Source: Pyrus communis
Taxonomy: Eukaryota; Streptophyta; Magnoliopsida; Rosales; Rosaceae
DNA: 64,000 bases
Assembly (NCBI RefSeq): GCF_963583255.1
Contig: NC_084817.1
Location: 439,001 to 503,000, forward strand
Direction: 5' to 3'
The translations under genes and the position numbers were made by a program. Positions 1 to 12,463 of the stretch are shown here, piece after piece (position 1 is the first letter of the stretch; the number at the start of each line of letters is the position of its first letter). The notes beneath the pieces are model-generated. The model was not told the origin of the DNA. It saw nothing but the letters and a program-made list of their open reading frames with translations, and ran no database searches.

Positions 1-1
1 C

Positions 2-157
2 TCAATTCACCGTACCTCTTCAATTACATTGTCAGCATTGGATCCTGCTGTGAATCAGATAGGTAGAAGCCCCGGTGGAAGGACACATAATAAACAAACA
101 AGGAAGAGTAATTTCAGCAACACGTTGGATGACAAGTTAGAAAAATTAATCTTCTGA
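2..157 (+). CDS. 3' end of an unidentified gene, cut by the window edge
   Basis: One frame is open from base 2 to a TGA at 155-157 and gives 51 residues of mixed, polar composition (SIHRTSSITLSALDP near the start, DDKLEKLIF at the end). Base composition here is richer than in the AT-rich sequence that follows, as expected for a last exon. No domain is recognised. The start, the rest of the protein and any upstream intron lie outside the window, so neither function nor exon status can be settled. A chance open frame of this length is possible. Confidence 0.35.
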   Translation, partial: SIHRTSSITLSALDPAVNQIGRSPGGRTHNKQTRKSNFSNTLDDKLEKLIF

Positions 158-778
158 TGATGTTGAGATAAATACGCTGACCAGCTTCTCTGTCCTATGT
201 AGCTAATTAAGGTTAGTATTTGATATGCTGTGATATGCTGTGTTTTTTAACTCTATGATCCTATAATATTGCCAGAGAATCCAAAGTGTTTACCAGAGAA
301 TCCCATGCTACTAACTAATGCAATCACGATGACGGAGAAATGCCATGTCCAAAGGAAGAAACCACCCGCCAAAGAGGCTGCCAAGGAACCTGTTCTTTTA
401 GGCGCAATTATGTGTTTAGGCGGTCCAAATCATGTAATATGAAAGCCCAAACAAGTCCATTTACGTTTTTTAAGTACTTGAGCTAATGAATGAAGAACGA
501 TGCTGAGTACTCACCAGTCAATACTCCAATTAAACTCTCCTTTTACATGCATCAATAAAATAAAAGCACTTGTCACTTTCGTAATTGGGTAGTGCTATCA
601 ACGGTCAAGATTAATACAAAGTTGAAAAATTATCAAAAAGGCAAAAAATAGAATTTCTTTATTATTCGACAAAGTTTGTTCTTAAATATATTTGTGAATA
701 GTATCGTTCTTGTTCTTGTCCTTAATGAATAGAGTTACACAAAAATAAGTACCATTCAAAGTAAATAGTAAGAGTAAG
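158..778. other. Intergenic spacer, no gene seen
   Basis: AT-rich DNA after the possible terminal exon. It would contain that gene's 3' UTR. No conserved coding segment, RNA gene or clear transposon end was recognised. Confidence 0.5.
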
Positions 779-781
779 TTA

Positions 782-1778
782 AGCCATCTCCAACCGAAGA
801 GGGCCAAAGGGTTCCCTTTAGCCTTGTAACGTTGCAAGAAATTATATTTTAATAAACAGTAAACCATATTTTATACCATCTCCAACTGATGGGCCAAAGG
901 GTCATAGGCCAAACATAGTCTTTTGACAAAAAACTATCTTCAACCGAGGAAGCCAAAGAATCATAGGCCAAACATAATTTATTATTTTAATTAAAGTAAT
1001 ATGGTTAATTAAATTAAACTAACATATTTAAATAAAGTTTTTGAACATATTTTGAGTGTCACTTTTCGTCAAATGAATAAGCCTCCAGATTTCTTATTTT
1101 TATATAATTTTTTGGATAGGCTTTCGAGTGATACGTGTCGCTAACGTGAGTAACTCTCGAGATTTCTTATCTTTGTGTAATCTCAATAATTTTTCGGATA
1201 TGATTTCGAGTAACACATGTCGCTAAAGTGATAACTCTCCAGATTTTTTATCTTTATGTAATTTTAATAATTGTTCGGATATGATTTCGAATGCCACGTG
1301 TCGAGATGTAATTAGTTGTGCAAATTTTAGATAGGATTCTTATCTACGTGACACTTCTTATCTTCAGCTTTCAATGTTGTAGGAATGGTGTAGGTATTTA
1401 TAGGAAAAAAAATTAAAATTTTGTTTTTAAATTCGTCCAAAAAATAATTAAAATTCCAACGGTAACTTGACGGTAGCATGACGTAGCTAGCCGTTACTAG
1501 TTGGCGTCATGTTGACGCCAGACAATGGACTGAGCTAGAGGATTGGCAAAATGTCAAGCTTGACATTCTGGAGTTGAAGGGATGGCAAAATGGCAAGCTT
1601 GACATTCTGGCGTTGGAGGGTTGGCTGGAAATGGCCAACCCGCTAGCCTGATTTGAGGGTTTGGGCCCAGTAGGGCACACAAACCTTTTGGCCTAACCCT
1701 TAATTGGAGACGATTTTCGTGTTGTTCCAAGTTATTTTTAACCTTATAGTCCTTTAACTGGCTCGGTTGGAGATAGCC
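782..1778. mobile_element. PIF/Harbinger-like TIR element, about 1 kb
   Basis: The 5' end reads AGCCATCTCCAACCGA and the 3' end, read on the other strand, GGCTATCTCCAACCGA (14 of 16 match). The element is flanked by TTA at 779-781 and 1779-1781, the 3-bp target duplication typical of PIF/Harbinger. Sub-terminal copies of the CATCTCCAAC...GGCCAAAGGG motif recur at about 873 and 935, so the 5' end is internally repeated. No transposase frame is visible, so it is non-autonomous. Confidence 0.75.
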
Positions 1779-1781
1779 TTA

Positions 1782-3467
1782 CCTGCCTTGGCCTCCTTCA
1801 AAGGGTGAAAACTGCTCTTAAAGATGAGAGAGAGGGAGAAGGGGAGAAGAGTTCACATGGCATGCAGTAAAGCTGGAAAGAGATTCACCAACATAAGCAT
1901 CGTCGTAGCCCCATCATTCTTTGGGTTGAAAACTAACACACAGATATTATTCACCAACATCAGCATCAACATAAGCATCGTCGTAGCCCCATCATTCTTT
2001 GGGTTGAAAACTAAAACACAGATATTTCCTCCACACCACATCTTCCCTAACCCTAACCAGTAAACCTACAACCAAACTACCACCCCCACAAGCACCTTTT
2101 TAGTCTTTTAAAATAGCTTACTCTATGATATGAGTGATCTTGATTCCTTGTCCTTGATACGTGTAAAAACAAAAGCAAACAAACCAGTCTCTCGTCGTCT
2201 CTCTTTTGCAAGTTTTTCAAAATTTAATTAATTAGCAGGAGGGCCCTAAGGTGACATGCCTAATGGCTAATACGCGAGGAGACGCGAGACCATATGAAAG
2301 AAGAGAGAAAGAGCGGATCCACTTGAAAAGAAAAGAAAGGAAAAGAAAAGAATAGAAAAGAACAGAAACATCCATAGCTCACAGCCTCACACACAATCAT
2401 GAAAAAAGGTGCATTATTCCAGTTCCACATGCATCGAGCTCATTTCATTCTTTTGCTTTTTAAAATTGAACGACTAGTCAACCACATTTCAAAACAGTGC
2501 TGCATTTACTAGATCATTTGCCCTCTCATAAAACTAAATATTAACTTCTGTTTTCTGCGGCTGAAATCATGAACAAATGTCTGTTGAGCAATTTCCTTTT
2601 GCTACATATGTTGCTATTGCAAATCGAAAAATTCGTCCCCACCAGGCACCAGCCCGTAATTCCAGTGCCACCATCGATCCTAATATAAATACACTTTTTC
2701 ATAAAGGGAACAAAAGAATAGAAGCATGGAACACAGAGAGAAAGAGTACAGGAAAGAAACAAAGCGCATGAACTTTTTTCAAGGCTTATAGTAGTAGGCA
2801 TTAAACTAAAAGGCCGGAAAAGTTTACTCCAATCTGTTTATTCTCTGGAGTCTTGACATAAAAAGAATCGGTGGATTTCTCACGTCCGACGGATATAGTA
2901 CACAGTGCATAAAGTTTTGCATGCTTTGCCCTTTAAAATTAAGCCATATTATTAGTGTAACATTGTATCAATATATGATGCAACTCTCTATGACACCAGA
3001 TAGAGAGAGATGTTGTACGAGGGAAAGAGATCCTCTCTGGATCTATACATACGGATCTCAATGATCAAATGATTCAGACCTTAAAATTTGATTTAATGGC
3101 TAAAAGCAAAAAAATTAGTGAAAACTTTTAAAAACTACAATAATTTTTTACCTTAAGATCAAATTTTAAAGCCCATATCATTTAATCCCTCGGCTCCAAA
3201 TGCATAGATGTGGAGAGTATCTCTTCCCTTGTATGAGAAAGAGATAAGGATATCTATGCATCAAAGTTTAATGCCAATTTCTGTACCAACATTTTAAAAT
3301 ATTATATTAAAAATATGAGGTGACAAAGAATTCATAGAGAGTTATTTTTCAAAGAATTTCCTTAACATTTCTCATATGAAAATTAAGTTTAGTTAATTTA
3401 AACACTTGACGCCCTTGAATTATTTGATTATCTCTGCTCTTCATCTTCTATCTAGGCTTCTAGCAAA
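1782..3467. other. Intergenic spacer with a short tandem duplication
   Basis: No gene recognised. A 78-bp unit at 1889-1966 is repeated at 1967-2026, and it opens small frames on both strands that I regard as accidental. A purine-rich AAAAG tract lies near 2325-2365. Confidence 0.5.
1889..2026. repeat. Tandem duplication with 78-bp period, about 1.8 copies
   Basis: The segment beginning CAACATAAGCATCGTCGTAG at 1889 recurs at 1967 with one visible difference (AACACAC against AAAACAC). The second copy ends near 2026. The near-identity suggests a recent local duplication. Confidence 0.8.
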
Positions 3468-3475
3468 TTTAAACT

Positions 3476-4103
3476 AGGGGTGGATCCCAAATCGAAATGG
3501 AATCCCGATTTCAAACCAAATATTTTCGGGACGGGAATTTGAAGATCAATCCCAAACCAAAATTTCGGTCTTCTCATTTTTCGGGATTTCCGAAATGTTT
3601 TCAGTATTCCGATCGGGATTGGATTTTGAGTTCTAGGCTTTTGGGTTTTTGGTTTGAAATTTGAGATTTTTTGGACATGAGCTAAAATTTAGGTTTTTGG
3701 CCTAAAGTTTTGTTCCACAATTTTATATCAATTGAAATTTAGAGTTTTTTACCTCATATTAATTTGAAAATTTCATACCAATTCAATCATAGCAAGTCAA
3801 ATTGATGTTCCAAAGTTTCAAACTACTTAATTTCATACTTTCATTTCTAATATACTCTACTATCAAACTACTTAAATTCAACATTTAACATACATACAAC
3901 CAAAATAAATATATATTTTTTCGATTCGGTTCGGGATTCTCGAACCATTGAATATGTAATCTCGATTTTCATACCGAAAGGTTTTGAATCGGTTCGGTAT
4001 GGATCCCGAAAATTTTGGTATCATCAGTTTGGAAATTTTTTGGTATGAGATCGGAAATTTTTTTGTTTAGTTTGAGATTTTCGGGAAAAATTTATAGCCC
4101 TAG
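3476..4103. mobile_element. hAT-like MITE (AGGGGTGG terminus)
   Basis: It starts AGGGGTGGATCCC and ends ATAGCCCTAG. It is flanked by an identical 8-bp TTTAAACT at 3468-3475 and 4104-4111, the target duplication length of hAT elements. The interior is full of the TTCGGGA/TTCGGTTCGG motifs seen in related elements at 29.0 and 31.4 kb. No transposase. Confidence 0.75.
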
Positions 4104-4270
4104 TTTAAACTATAAATTAACCCTAGATTATTAGAGCTAGAATTGCAAAATTTACTGTGAACTGATAAAGGAATTTAATTTGCCTCAACCATAAAATCTA
4201 GCCAAGCTATTAACTAAACACTTTTCACTCCAGGACAAGTACACCCGCACAGTACTATGTACTCAATAAG

Positions 4271-4418
4271 TAGAAAATTTTCTTTATCATCAGAACACCA
4301 GTCGGTACATTACATGTTATGATATAAGTAAAAATAAGTTTTTTTTTAAATGTTTCTCTACTTGCATTATAACATATGACATACCGATTTATGTTTCGAA
4401 TACATAAAAAAATCTATC
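4271..4418. mobile_element. Small foldback MITE, Mutator-like
   Basis: Left arm TAGAAAATTTTC..CGGTACATTACATG is complementary to the right arm (CGGTATGTCATATG on the other strand). Flanks CTCAATAAG (4262-4270) and CTCAATTAG (4419-4427) match at 8 of 9 positions, suggesting a 9-bp target duplication. The ends resemble those of the element at 49781-49949, so both probably belong to one family. Confidence 0.6.
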
Positions 4419-6771
4419 CTCAATTAGTATGACTGGCAGTTCAATTAATTAATATTACTAACTACAAAGTTAATAATTAATATTCCTAACTACTTCAACA
4501 TCTTTTGGCATTTGGTTACATCTACCAGTTATAACGACCCTTCAGTCCTCGTACGTGCGCAAGGGAAGATCGAGAAGAGAAGAAGAAGGTGAAGGTGCAT
4601 TGGAAACCTAGCTAGGGTTTTGAGAAAAACTAATGTTGAGGTATCGATCGTTCGCTCTCTTCCCCAGATGATCAGTTAATTAATTATCTAAATTAGTATT
4701 AGTTTGTCTAAAGTTTAAACTTTAAAATTAAATCACTGACAATATATTCTACAAAATGGAAAAACAAGCGTGAAGTATGATTAAGTAATTTCATTGCCCC
4801 AATGATTCAATCATGGCTACTTCTGACAGAAACTCAGCCAGACAACTGGTATGGACGCAGAGAGAAAGAGAAAGACTAATGGGACGTTGACAGGTCACAT
4901 GAGTACAATACATGTCAAATTCAAATTCAATTTTCAGTCGATGAACATTTATTCTACGCGGGAGTGGGATCCTAATTTCTTCGCTTCTGTTCCGTATTTT
5001 TACGTCTGTATGGTACCTTCCCTCGTTCCTTTGAAAACTTTGAAACTGTGAAAATATTTATTGGGCATGGACCGTATAGTTGGGGAGTAGAGAAGTTTGG
5101 TTGGTCTATAGTAAATGCATGCGAGTTGCTAATTGCTAGAGAGATTTAACTTGTGGAAGTGTGCTCTGATAAATAAATAAAATAAATAACTACGTATTCA
5201 GCTAGCTGGGGAGTGATGAAGTGAGGAGAAGATGATGGCCTGGGAAGTGATTTTGATGACAGCGTATGGGTTGGGTTGTGGGTGTCATGCGTAGGACGTA
5301 TCAATCGACAAAGAGGAAGTTTTATCGTCTGAAATTAACCTCTCAGAGACTACTAGAGACTACAAAATTAAAAAGCAAGCACTGTACATGATGCATAGCA
5401 TACACAGTGGAATTATGAAAAGGAAGCACTAAAACTATTTACTGTGTGGTGTAATAATTGGAGAGGATTGACCTAAAATTTACCTTTTCGTTCCATTGTC
5501 AAATGTAAAGTATATATACGTGTGTCACATATAGGTCAAAATGACTATATTTTTGTAGGAGGGAAATGATCATGGGGTACCTAGGATTCCAAACTTAGTG
5601 GTTTAGTAGGACCCTTCATCAATAAAACGAGGTTGTCCATTAAGCTTGTCGAGCTTGTCAATTAATTAAGCTTTAGTTCGAAATGCTTAGAGCTTTTTGC
5701 TGGTCAAATCCCAATGACAAATACAAATCCTGTGAAGCTTTTTATAGCATCACTCACCAATAGAATGATGCAAAATTTAGCGAAATTAAGCTTGCTCTTT
5801 AGCTAGGGAGAGTAATGTAAATAGAACGGATATGTGTTGTCATAATCGTAGCGTTTCGCATCAATTATACATCATCATGTGGATAAAAATTTACATATAT
5901 GGTATGACAGGAGAGAATTCAGAAGGTTAGTTCACCACGGGCACAATTAAGTAATGGCGGATGGAGGACTCTACCTCGTTGCATTTAAACAATAAAGGGC
6001 CCAATGGCAAAATAATTTCTTCAGTTTTTACGATGAAACATTTCGTCAAACACTTGGCCAACCCATACCAATGTGCTCTTAGCTTACATTCCCGCACTTT
6101 ATTGCTCTTTTAATTATTTCTTTAGGTCAATATTGAATAAACTGAAAAGTTAAATTATACATGTATAGGGCGGGGATCTCAAATTTATAAGAGGACTGGA
6201 GGAGGGAGGGTCGACGTTGTTTAACCTTTTTTGAATCATTTGTTTCACAGAACATGATTGAAGAATAGATAATTTCGAGTAGTTTTATAAAACTAAGAGG
6301 GGCACGTGCACCCTGGTTTGTGATCACATTCGCCTTGTGCCATTGGAAAGGCACTACGGCGGATAGTGTACCCGTGCCCTTAAGTTCTTCAAACTAAGAG
6401 GTTGGGTTATGTACCATAGAACCTTGTTGCAAATCCTTCGGTTACAATATTCTACTTTGTTATATCTCGATACGGCACTCTAAAATGCAACAGCCCCTAT
6501 CACGAGTGTCCGTGATCACACGGGAAATCAATTCCCACATGGAAATTGTTTCATTATGTTAGAGCTAACTCATCTTTTAAAAATCTCAAACATTATTCAT
6601 CTACTATAGCCAATATAGTTTCGAAGGCCTAGTCATTTGTTTAATATCCTTAAGCTGAAATTAGCGCATTTTTTGAAAATTCAACTTTAGGAAGCAAATT
6701 CGAACCTACTGAATCATGCTTGAGAAGTGTCAAAAATTGTATGCTATAATATAGTGATTATAAAAATAAAA

Positions 6772-6910
6772 AATAGTGTTATTCACACACTCATTTTTAC
6801 TTTCCACATATCATTGTTAGTTATTGATCTTCTTTAGTTCATTCAATTCGACAGTTAAAAACTAAAAAGTATGTGTGAAAAATAAAAATAGGTGTGTTAA
6901 CACTATCCTA
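6772..6910. mobile_element. Foldback MITE, imperfect
   Basis: The left end ATAGTGTTATTCACACAC pairs with the right end (ATAGTGTTAACACACC on the other strand), with further complementarity inside. No clear target duplication was found, so the class is not assigned. Confidence 0.45.
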
Positions 6911-7298
6911 AGAAAACCCTAAACCCTTCAAGATAAATGTGTGCCTTGCTACTTGCCAATTGTTTTCATTGTTTTTAACTTTTTATCGTTTGCTATTGCT
7001 CTTGCTGGATAGGTGATCATATGCCTTCAAATAAATGAAAAATCAAATATTAGTTAGTTTTGAAGCTTAGGGTCTAGTGATATTCTTCTTAACTTGCAAA
7101 TGAAAAATATTATGTTCGATTCTTTTCAAAGAAAAATTTGAACTAAATTATAGCTAGGCCATTGTAAGACTTAACCACTCCCCTTACCTTTAGTGTGGAT
7201 AATATCAGATGTATTCAAACATATTTTATTATACATTAATATAATACATAATAAAAAAATATTTAGCTAGTTCTATGCCACAATAAGCAAAGAAATTA

Positions 7299-9449
7299 GG
7301 GAAATAGACAGAAATGACATTTTTCTTAATCTTGGGACAGAAATAGAACAAATCGGTCATGCACAAGCCATGCACAAAACTGAAATTACTAAAATACCTA
7401 TATATAAATACTAAGAACCCTTAGCTCATTGTACCATTTTTGTTATTTGGAAGAAAGGGATGTCGAGAGAGCCACAGAGCTCTGGGTTTTTAGGTTGAGC
7501 TCGGATTTCGAAGAGAGAAAAGTCCAAAGATAGATGAGAAGAGTGAGCTGGATTTTGGGTTGACCTCATACCTCTGATTTCGAACACAGGGATGCGAGAG
7601 AGAGGTGAGAAGAATGAGGTTAGGGTTTTTAGGTTTGAGCTTAGATCTGTGAGCTATGTGTGTTATTCTTCCATAACCAAACACAACAAATTGTTCCATC
7701 CATGAAGATAGGACGTTTGTACCATATTTTCTATTTTGGCCGGAAAGTTCTATTTTTTTCTTTCGGTGACTAAGGCTTCGGCATGCATAGTAAAGTAGGG
7801 TGTTTAATTCCAAGTTTCTACATCAATGATTTATAGAATAAATGGGTTGTTTGTAAGATGAATTAATACTTAAAAGTTAAATTAGGGTTTGTGTTTCATG
7901 TTGGGCTTATGGGTTGTGGAATAAACTTTACTTTTTGATGTGCTACAAAATTGTGATGGAACAATTTCTAGTTCAAGTGTCCAATTGCATAAATTTGTGA
8001 ATTTTTTTTTTGTAATGTGCATGTGGTGTGCATGGCTACAACTTAATATAAGAAGTGGGAATGTTCACTAGTTATGCACATATGTTGTGCCTCGGAATTT
8101 AGTGAGTATAATGACAACCTAGTTGGCCTCGGTGAAAAACAAAATTAAGAAAAAACTTAGAGCACGTTAAGGGTCATGCATGTCTATGAAATAACGGCAA
8201 CGAATATCTTGTTTTCCACATGCACGGTTAGGTGGTAGTTGATATACGTAACAAGACTTTTCAAATTGTCACTGTAACCTTATATACATAACAATTATAT
8301 TTTAATTGTATCCACTATTGCAATACGTTGCCATTAAAGTTTCTTATTAATGCAAAAAGCAGCTCGTTGCTCAATCTCCAGTTCTGCGCATATCATGTGC
8401 ATGTATTGTACATGTGGTGTGCATATAATGTATATGGTGCATATTTACATATTTGATACTTTTCACACTAACATAGTTTAGGACATGGTAGGTGTTGAAG
8501 ATAACAAGGATACATAGTCCTTATGTCATTTATTATCATATAATAGTTAGCAATATTCGAAGAGAGTTGTGAACTCTGAGTTTTTGGGTTAAACTCAAAT
8601 ATGTGAGCATATCATGTGCATGTCATGCACATACAATGTATAATTTTCAAATCCTTGAAATATTTGAACCCAATCAAATTTGGTACCAAATTCAAATTAA
8701 TGAATCTTCGATTCTTCATATAAAGTTGAATCCAATAAATTAAATCAAGTTGAGGATTACTTTGGTGCCGCGGAGCTTGAACGCCGCTCAATTGTAAGCC
8801 CTTGCTACCTCTATTACCATGTCGAAGGTCCCTAGATACACCCAGGAGACTCTGTGTTTTGGGTCCTGGATCTCCGCCGCATATTTGTCCCACGACCTTT
8901 GTTGGACTTCTCGGTAGTGCTTATTCTCCTATTCGTTTAAAATCACTTTCTGAACCGTAGCCAGCTTCACGATGGCCTGGTCCGAACTCACAAACTGGAT
9001 AGGGTCAGGGTTGCAGGTTTCGGATCTGTTTACTTTAGAATTTGAGGCTTTTGCTCGAATTCAAAGTACTCGACGCTGACTAGAGGTTTCGAATCAAACT
9101 CGAACGAATTTTGCAAGCTCAAATTTGTGGATTTGGGAGTTGCGAGGTCCATTATTTAGGTGGAGAGAGAGCTATTAGATGAAGAAGATGGGTGAGTTAG
9201 GGTTCTTTGAGATGGAATTAGGCGAGAGAGATTTTCTCTCTCCCTCTTCTTTGCGTTTCTCTCTACAAAATGAGAAATGATGGTTGGAATTTTTGAGTAA
9301 TCCATTTATATGGAAGGGCAATTTGATAATTTTAAGTTTTAAAGAAAATCTTATTTCTATCCTATTGTTGTATATGTCGTGTGTGCATATTTGAAAATGT
9401 CTATTTTAGACCCAAGATTAAGAAAATGGATCATTTTTGTCTATTTCCC
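7299..9449. mobile_element. Non-autonomous Mutator-like element (Pack-MULE)
   Basis: Long terminal inverted repeats of about 50 bp begin GGGAAATAGACAGAAATGA on the left and GGGAAATAGACAAAAATGA on the right (read inward), and both continue into CTTAATCTTGGG. A perfect 9-bp duplication, AAGAAATTA, flanks it (7290-7298 and 9450-9458), which is characteristic of MULEs. No mudrA-like transposase is visible. The interior carries a fragment of a host AP2/ERF gene on the minus strand, which makes it a Pack-MULE. Confidence 0.88.
8748..8922 (-). pseudogene. Captured AP2/ERF domain fragment, broken
   Basis: Read on the minus strand from 8922, the frame gives [20 protein letters not shown], then [11 protein letters not shown] and, after an in-frame TGA at 8790-8788, AAFKLRGTK. 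This is the order of the AP2/ERF DNA-binding domain of plant ethylene-response factors ([21 protein letters not shown]...LGTFDTA...AAFKLRGSKA). The tryptophan expected in the [11 protein letters not shown] strand is present (SWDKYAAE). The conserved YD-R/K step is replaced by YN-stop, and another stop lies upstream at 8931-8929. About 150 bp upstream also reads like ERF sequence (SDQAIVKLATVQKVILNE). It lies wholly within the MULE at 7299-9449 and cannot encode a working factor. Confidence 0.75.
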
Positions 9450-9459
9450 AAGAAATTAT

Positions 9460-10600
9460 ATCATATAAACGTTGTAGAATCCCATTTTTCCATCTCTATT
9501 CTCTCGTAAAGAAAAAGAAAAGTGTAATGTTATTTCTATTAGAGATATGATACAAATGATGATACAAATTATAATGCTATCATCTATCTAATAGAGATGT
9601 GACTCGCATGTTTTGTGTGTCCGTTATCTCTATTAGAAAGATGATACAAATAATGGTACAAATGTATAATAAAAGTAGTATTTTTAGAAAAGAAAAAAAA
9701 AGAATATATATATATATGCATTTTGTCAAGTGAATGGCCTAAGACGGCCCTTTTCAAGGGAAAGGGATCGGATCCTTTTCTTGGAGATCTTAAAGATCTC
9801 GCAATAATGCTTGTTTATTGTAAATCGTAAAATTAGAAATTATCTAAATTTTAAAATTTAAATATAAATATTACCTGATAAAATTAAACATATAATTTAC
9901 GATAAATGAACATAATTGTAAGATGCTTAGAATCTTTAGCAAAAGGATGCGACGAGGAACCTTTTTCCCTTTCCAAGAACCGTGAAAAATGTAAGGGAAG
10001 ATTTCCGAAAAACACAATCCTTTTCTGTTTAGTGATTTTTCTTAAAGACTAGAGAGAGAAGGAGAGAGAGGTGACGTATCCAAGTATCTTATTGAATTTG
10101 TTGTGTTGGGCGTCAGAAACGAGGGGGGATGGTATGGGATGGGATTGAGGGGTGAAAAGGGGATTTAATTGGGGGTGAGTGAGGATAGGGAGGAAGGCAG
10201 GAAAAAGAGTGAAGGGAGGGTTTCATCAGAACCGAGGGAGGGGAAAAAGAGGGGAAGAAGAAGAATAAGTATGATGACGATGATAGGGTTTGTTCGTTTG
10301 GCCAAACATCCATCCTTGTAAACGTAAAATATGCCTCCTGTAGCCTCTCTCTCTACGAGTAGGATTGCAACCATCCGTCCAATCTCATCACATATCTTCT
10401 CTGCTGTCTTTTCTTTTCATTTTCTTTTTTTAACCTAGCCCCCCCACCACCAACCCCCCTTTTCTCTCTCTCTCTTCTCTCTGTGAAAGAGTACTAAAAC
10501 CTAGCTCTCAATTAATTAATTACACCCACAACCTTCCATCCTATTTATTGTGAGTACTAAACAAAATAAATAGAACCCATCTGTCCCCTCCTAACCCTAA
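9460..10600. other. Spacer upstream of the MIR394 locus
   Basis: No coding gene recognised. At 9540-9680 a motif around GATACAAATGATGATACAAA recurs in both orientations, probably a decayed small element. Purine-rich low-complexity DNA lies at 10040-10280. CCATATATAC at 10615-10624 is a plausible TATA element for the downstream microRNA transcript. Confidence 0.4.
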
Positions 10601-10724
10601 TTCCTCATCCACTCCATATATACATCTACGTTATCGCTGGCCATATCTTTCTGTGTTAGAAGAATCGTCTGCGTGGGTCTCGTTGCTAGTTCTGCAAACT
10701 TGGATGATCACGTGGGTTTTGCAA

Positions 10725-10835
10725 AGAGTTTCTTACAGAGTTCTTTGGCATTCTGTCCACCTCCCCCTCTCTCTGTGGGTCTGTGGCTCAATGGATGGAG
10801 GTGGGCATACTGCCAACAGAGCTCTGTTGGCTTCT
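10725..10835 (+). ncRNA. MIR394: MIR394 precursor hairpin
   Basis: Bases 10745-10764 read TTGGCATTCTGTCCACCTCC, identical to the 20-nt mature miR394 conserved in land plants. The opposite arm at 10799-10818 (AGGTGGGCATACTGCCAACA) is the expected star strand, and pairing extends outward (ACAGAGTTC on the 5' side with GAGCTCTGT on the 3' side). miR394 directs cleavage of mRNAs for the F-box protein LCR (LEAF CURLING RESPONSIVENESS) and acts in meristem and leaf development. A possible TATA element lies about 110 bp upstream. The 69-residue open frame over this region is accidental. Transcript ends are not visible. Confidence 0.93.
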
Positions 10836-12431
10836 CTTTGTAAAACCCCCGTGACGACATAGATGTATCTTTAAGCAGTACTCGATCTTCCTCGTGACAA
10901 TAGGGTAAGAATTCTTCGTCTGCAAGGGCCTCAGTTTCTGATACTGCCGCTCATCCTGATCATTCCCCAGTTTATTAGATTTTTCTGTTTTTTTACAGAT
11001 CAGATGCTTTTTTTGGTCCCATAATTTATTGGTCTGTTAATTTGCTGGGTCCAACAATTATATTGCCAGTTGAGCACCTCTTAAACAGTGCAATCATCAC
11101 CAGTGAACTCTTGCAATTTGTTTCTGTTTGATCAATTTCATCACCTCATTTTGGCTAATTTTCTTTTTAATAATTGATTAGTACCGCGACTGCTGATGAT
11201 TGGGAAGTAGCTAGCTAATGGAATCCTAGTTTCCATATGGTTTTTGCTTACTTATGTAGATATATATATATATATATATACCCAATTTCTGAAATCTTTA
11301 ATTTCTTACCTCATAACTAAGGGGTTCAATTTTGCTCTCCAAATATTTGGTAGTACTTGTAAAAAAAATAATTGTTTGCATGAACTGTTCAATTATTCCG
11401 ATCTATCTATAGTTAGGGTTTTCTGAGTATTTTCAGTTTATTTTTGGGTTTATTTTATTATTATTTTTTTTTTGGAAAACATTTTTGGGGTTTTTTACAA
11501 GGGAGCGCGACAGAGAGGCCCAAACAAGAACCAACTTAATTAACCCAGCTAGGGTTAGCAACACCTAAGAGATCATATCGTAGGAGCTGCAAGCAACGAG
11601 GTGGAGGAGGAGGAGCCATATACACCTTATATATAAACCCAGATTTGCAGGAAGTAGCGAATGAAGCAGGAAGCTCTCTAAACACAGGTAGCATTTGACG
11701 AGGGAGGTCAAGTACTCGAAACACAGTTAGTATTTGATGATGGACAAGAAATATTATAACGCTGTCAGACCAAAAATGATGGCTAAGGCTTCCTCAAGTT
11801 TACCGATGGATCTAACTTTTGACATTAATGTTGTTATCTTATCTTCAGTGACTCCTGTTTTCTTTTCTTTGTTTCTTTTTTTCTGAATGTGTAATGATGC
11901 TGATTATATGTGAGATTAAAAAATACAAGGGGGGTAATATATCTCAGTGATTATGGCATGGCATGCATGCATGCCTGCCACCATTGTGTTTAGTGTCAGT
12001 AATTTGTGTTTTAATTATGGTTTTGTGGTGGACCAACGTCTTTTAATATCATGACTGATGAGGCCATGGCAGCCCTACCACTCACTTAAGTCAAGAGAAG
12101 TAAGAAGAATACGAAAACCTTTCTATATAGTCCAAGTCTCTGCTATCTTCCACTCTTCTCACCCAAGGCCTGTACCTATTTTCCATACTACCTAAACAGC
12201 AACGTAGGATTATGATTGAACCACTGACGATGCCAATAAATAACGCAGATCAGAAACATCACCGAACACCCCTCTTTAGATGGGACAAGGATTTTTCCCC
12301 TTGTCATTATCTCTCTTTCATCTTGCTTAAACGGTTAAGATTTTATTTTGTTTATTGATCTTTGTAGAGAGGGAAGAAGAATTTTTGTTTTTTGATCTTT
12401 GTAGAGAGGGAAGAAAAAAAAAAACCGTGAG

Positions 12432-12463
12432 AGGAGGGGAGGGGAGGGGAGGGGAGGGGAGGG
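12432..12463. repeat. AGGGG pentanucleotide repeat
   Basis: About six units of GGGGA in tandem, embedded in a longer purine-rich tract from about 12405 to 12520. It is G-rich on the plus strand and so has G-quadruplex potential. Confidence 0.85.

Larger units (their letters stand above)
4112..7289. other. Intergenic spacer with small foldback elements
   Basis: No coding gene recognised. It contains a MULE-type MITE (4271-4418) and an imperfect foldback at about 6772-6910 whose arms share ATAGTGTTA and TTTTTA blocks. The purine-rich stretch near 4560-4610 and the 4850-5300 stretch could be transcribed, but nothing in them is diagnostic. Confidence 0.45.

Noticed and set aside
10653..10862. 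69-residue open frame over the MIR394 hairpin
   Set aside because: The region is explained by the microRNA precursor; the peptide has no similarity and no conservation argument.
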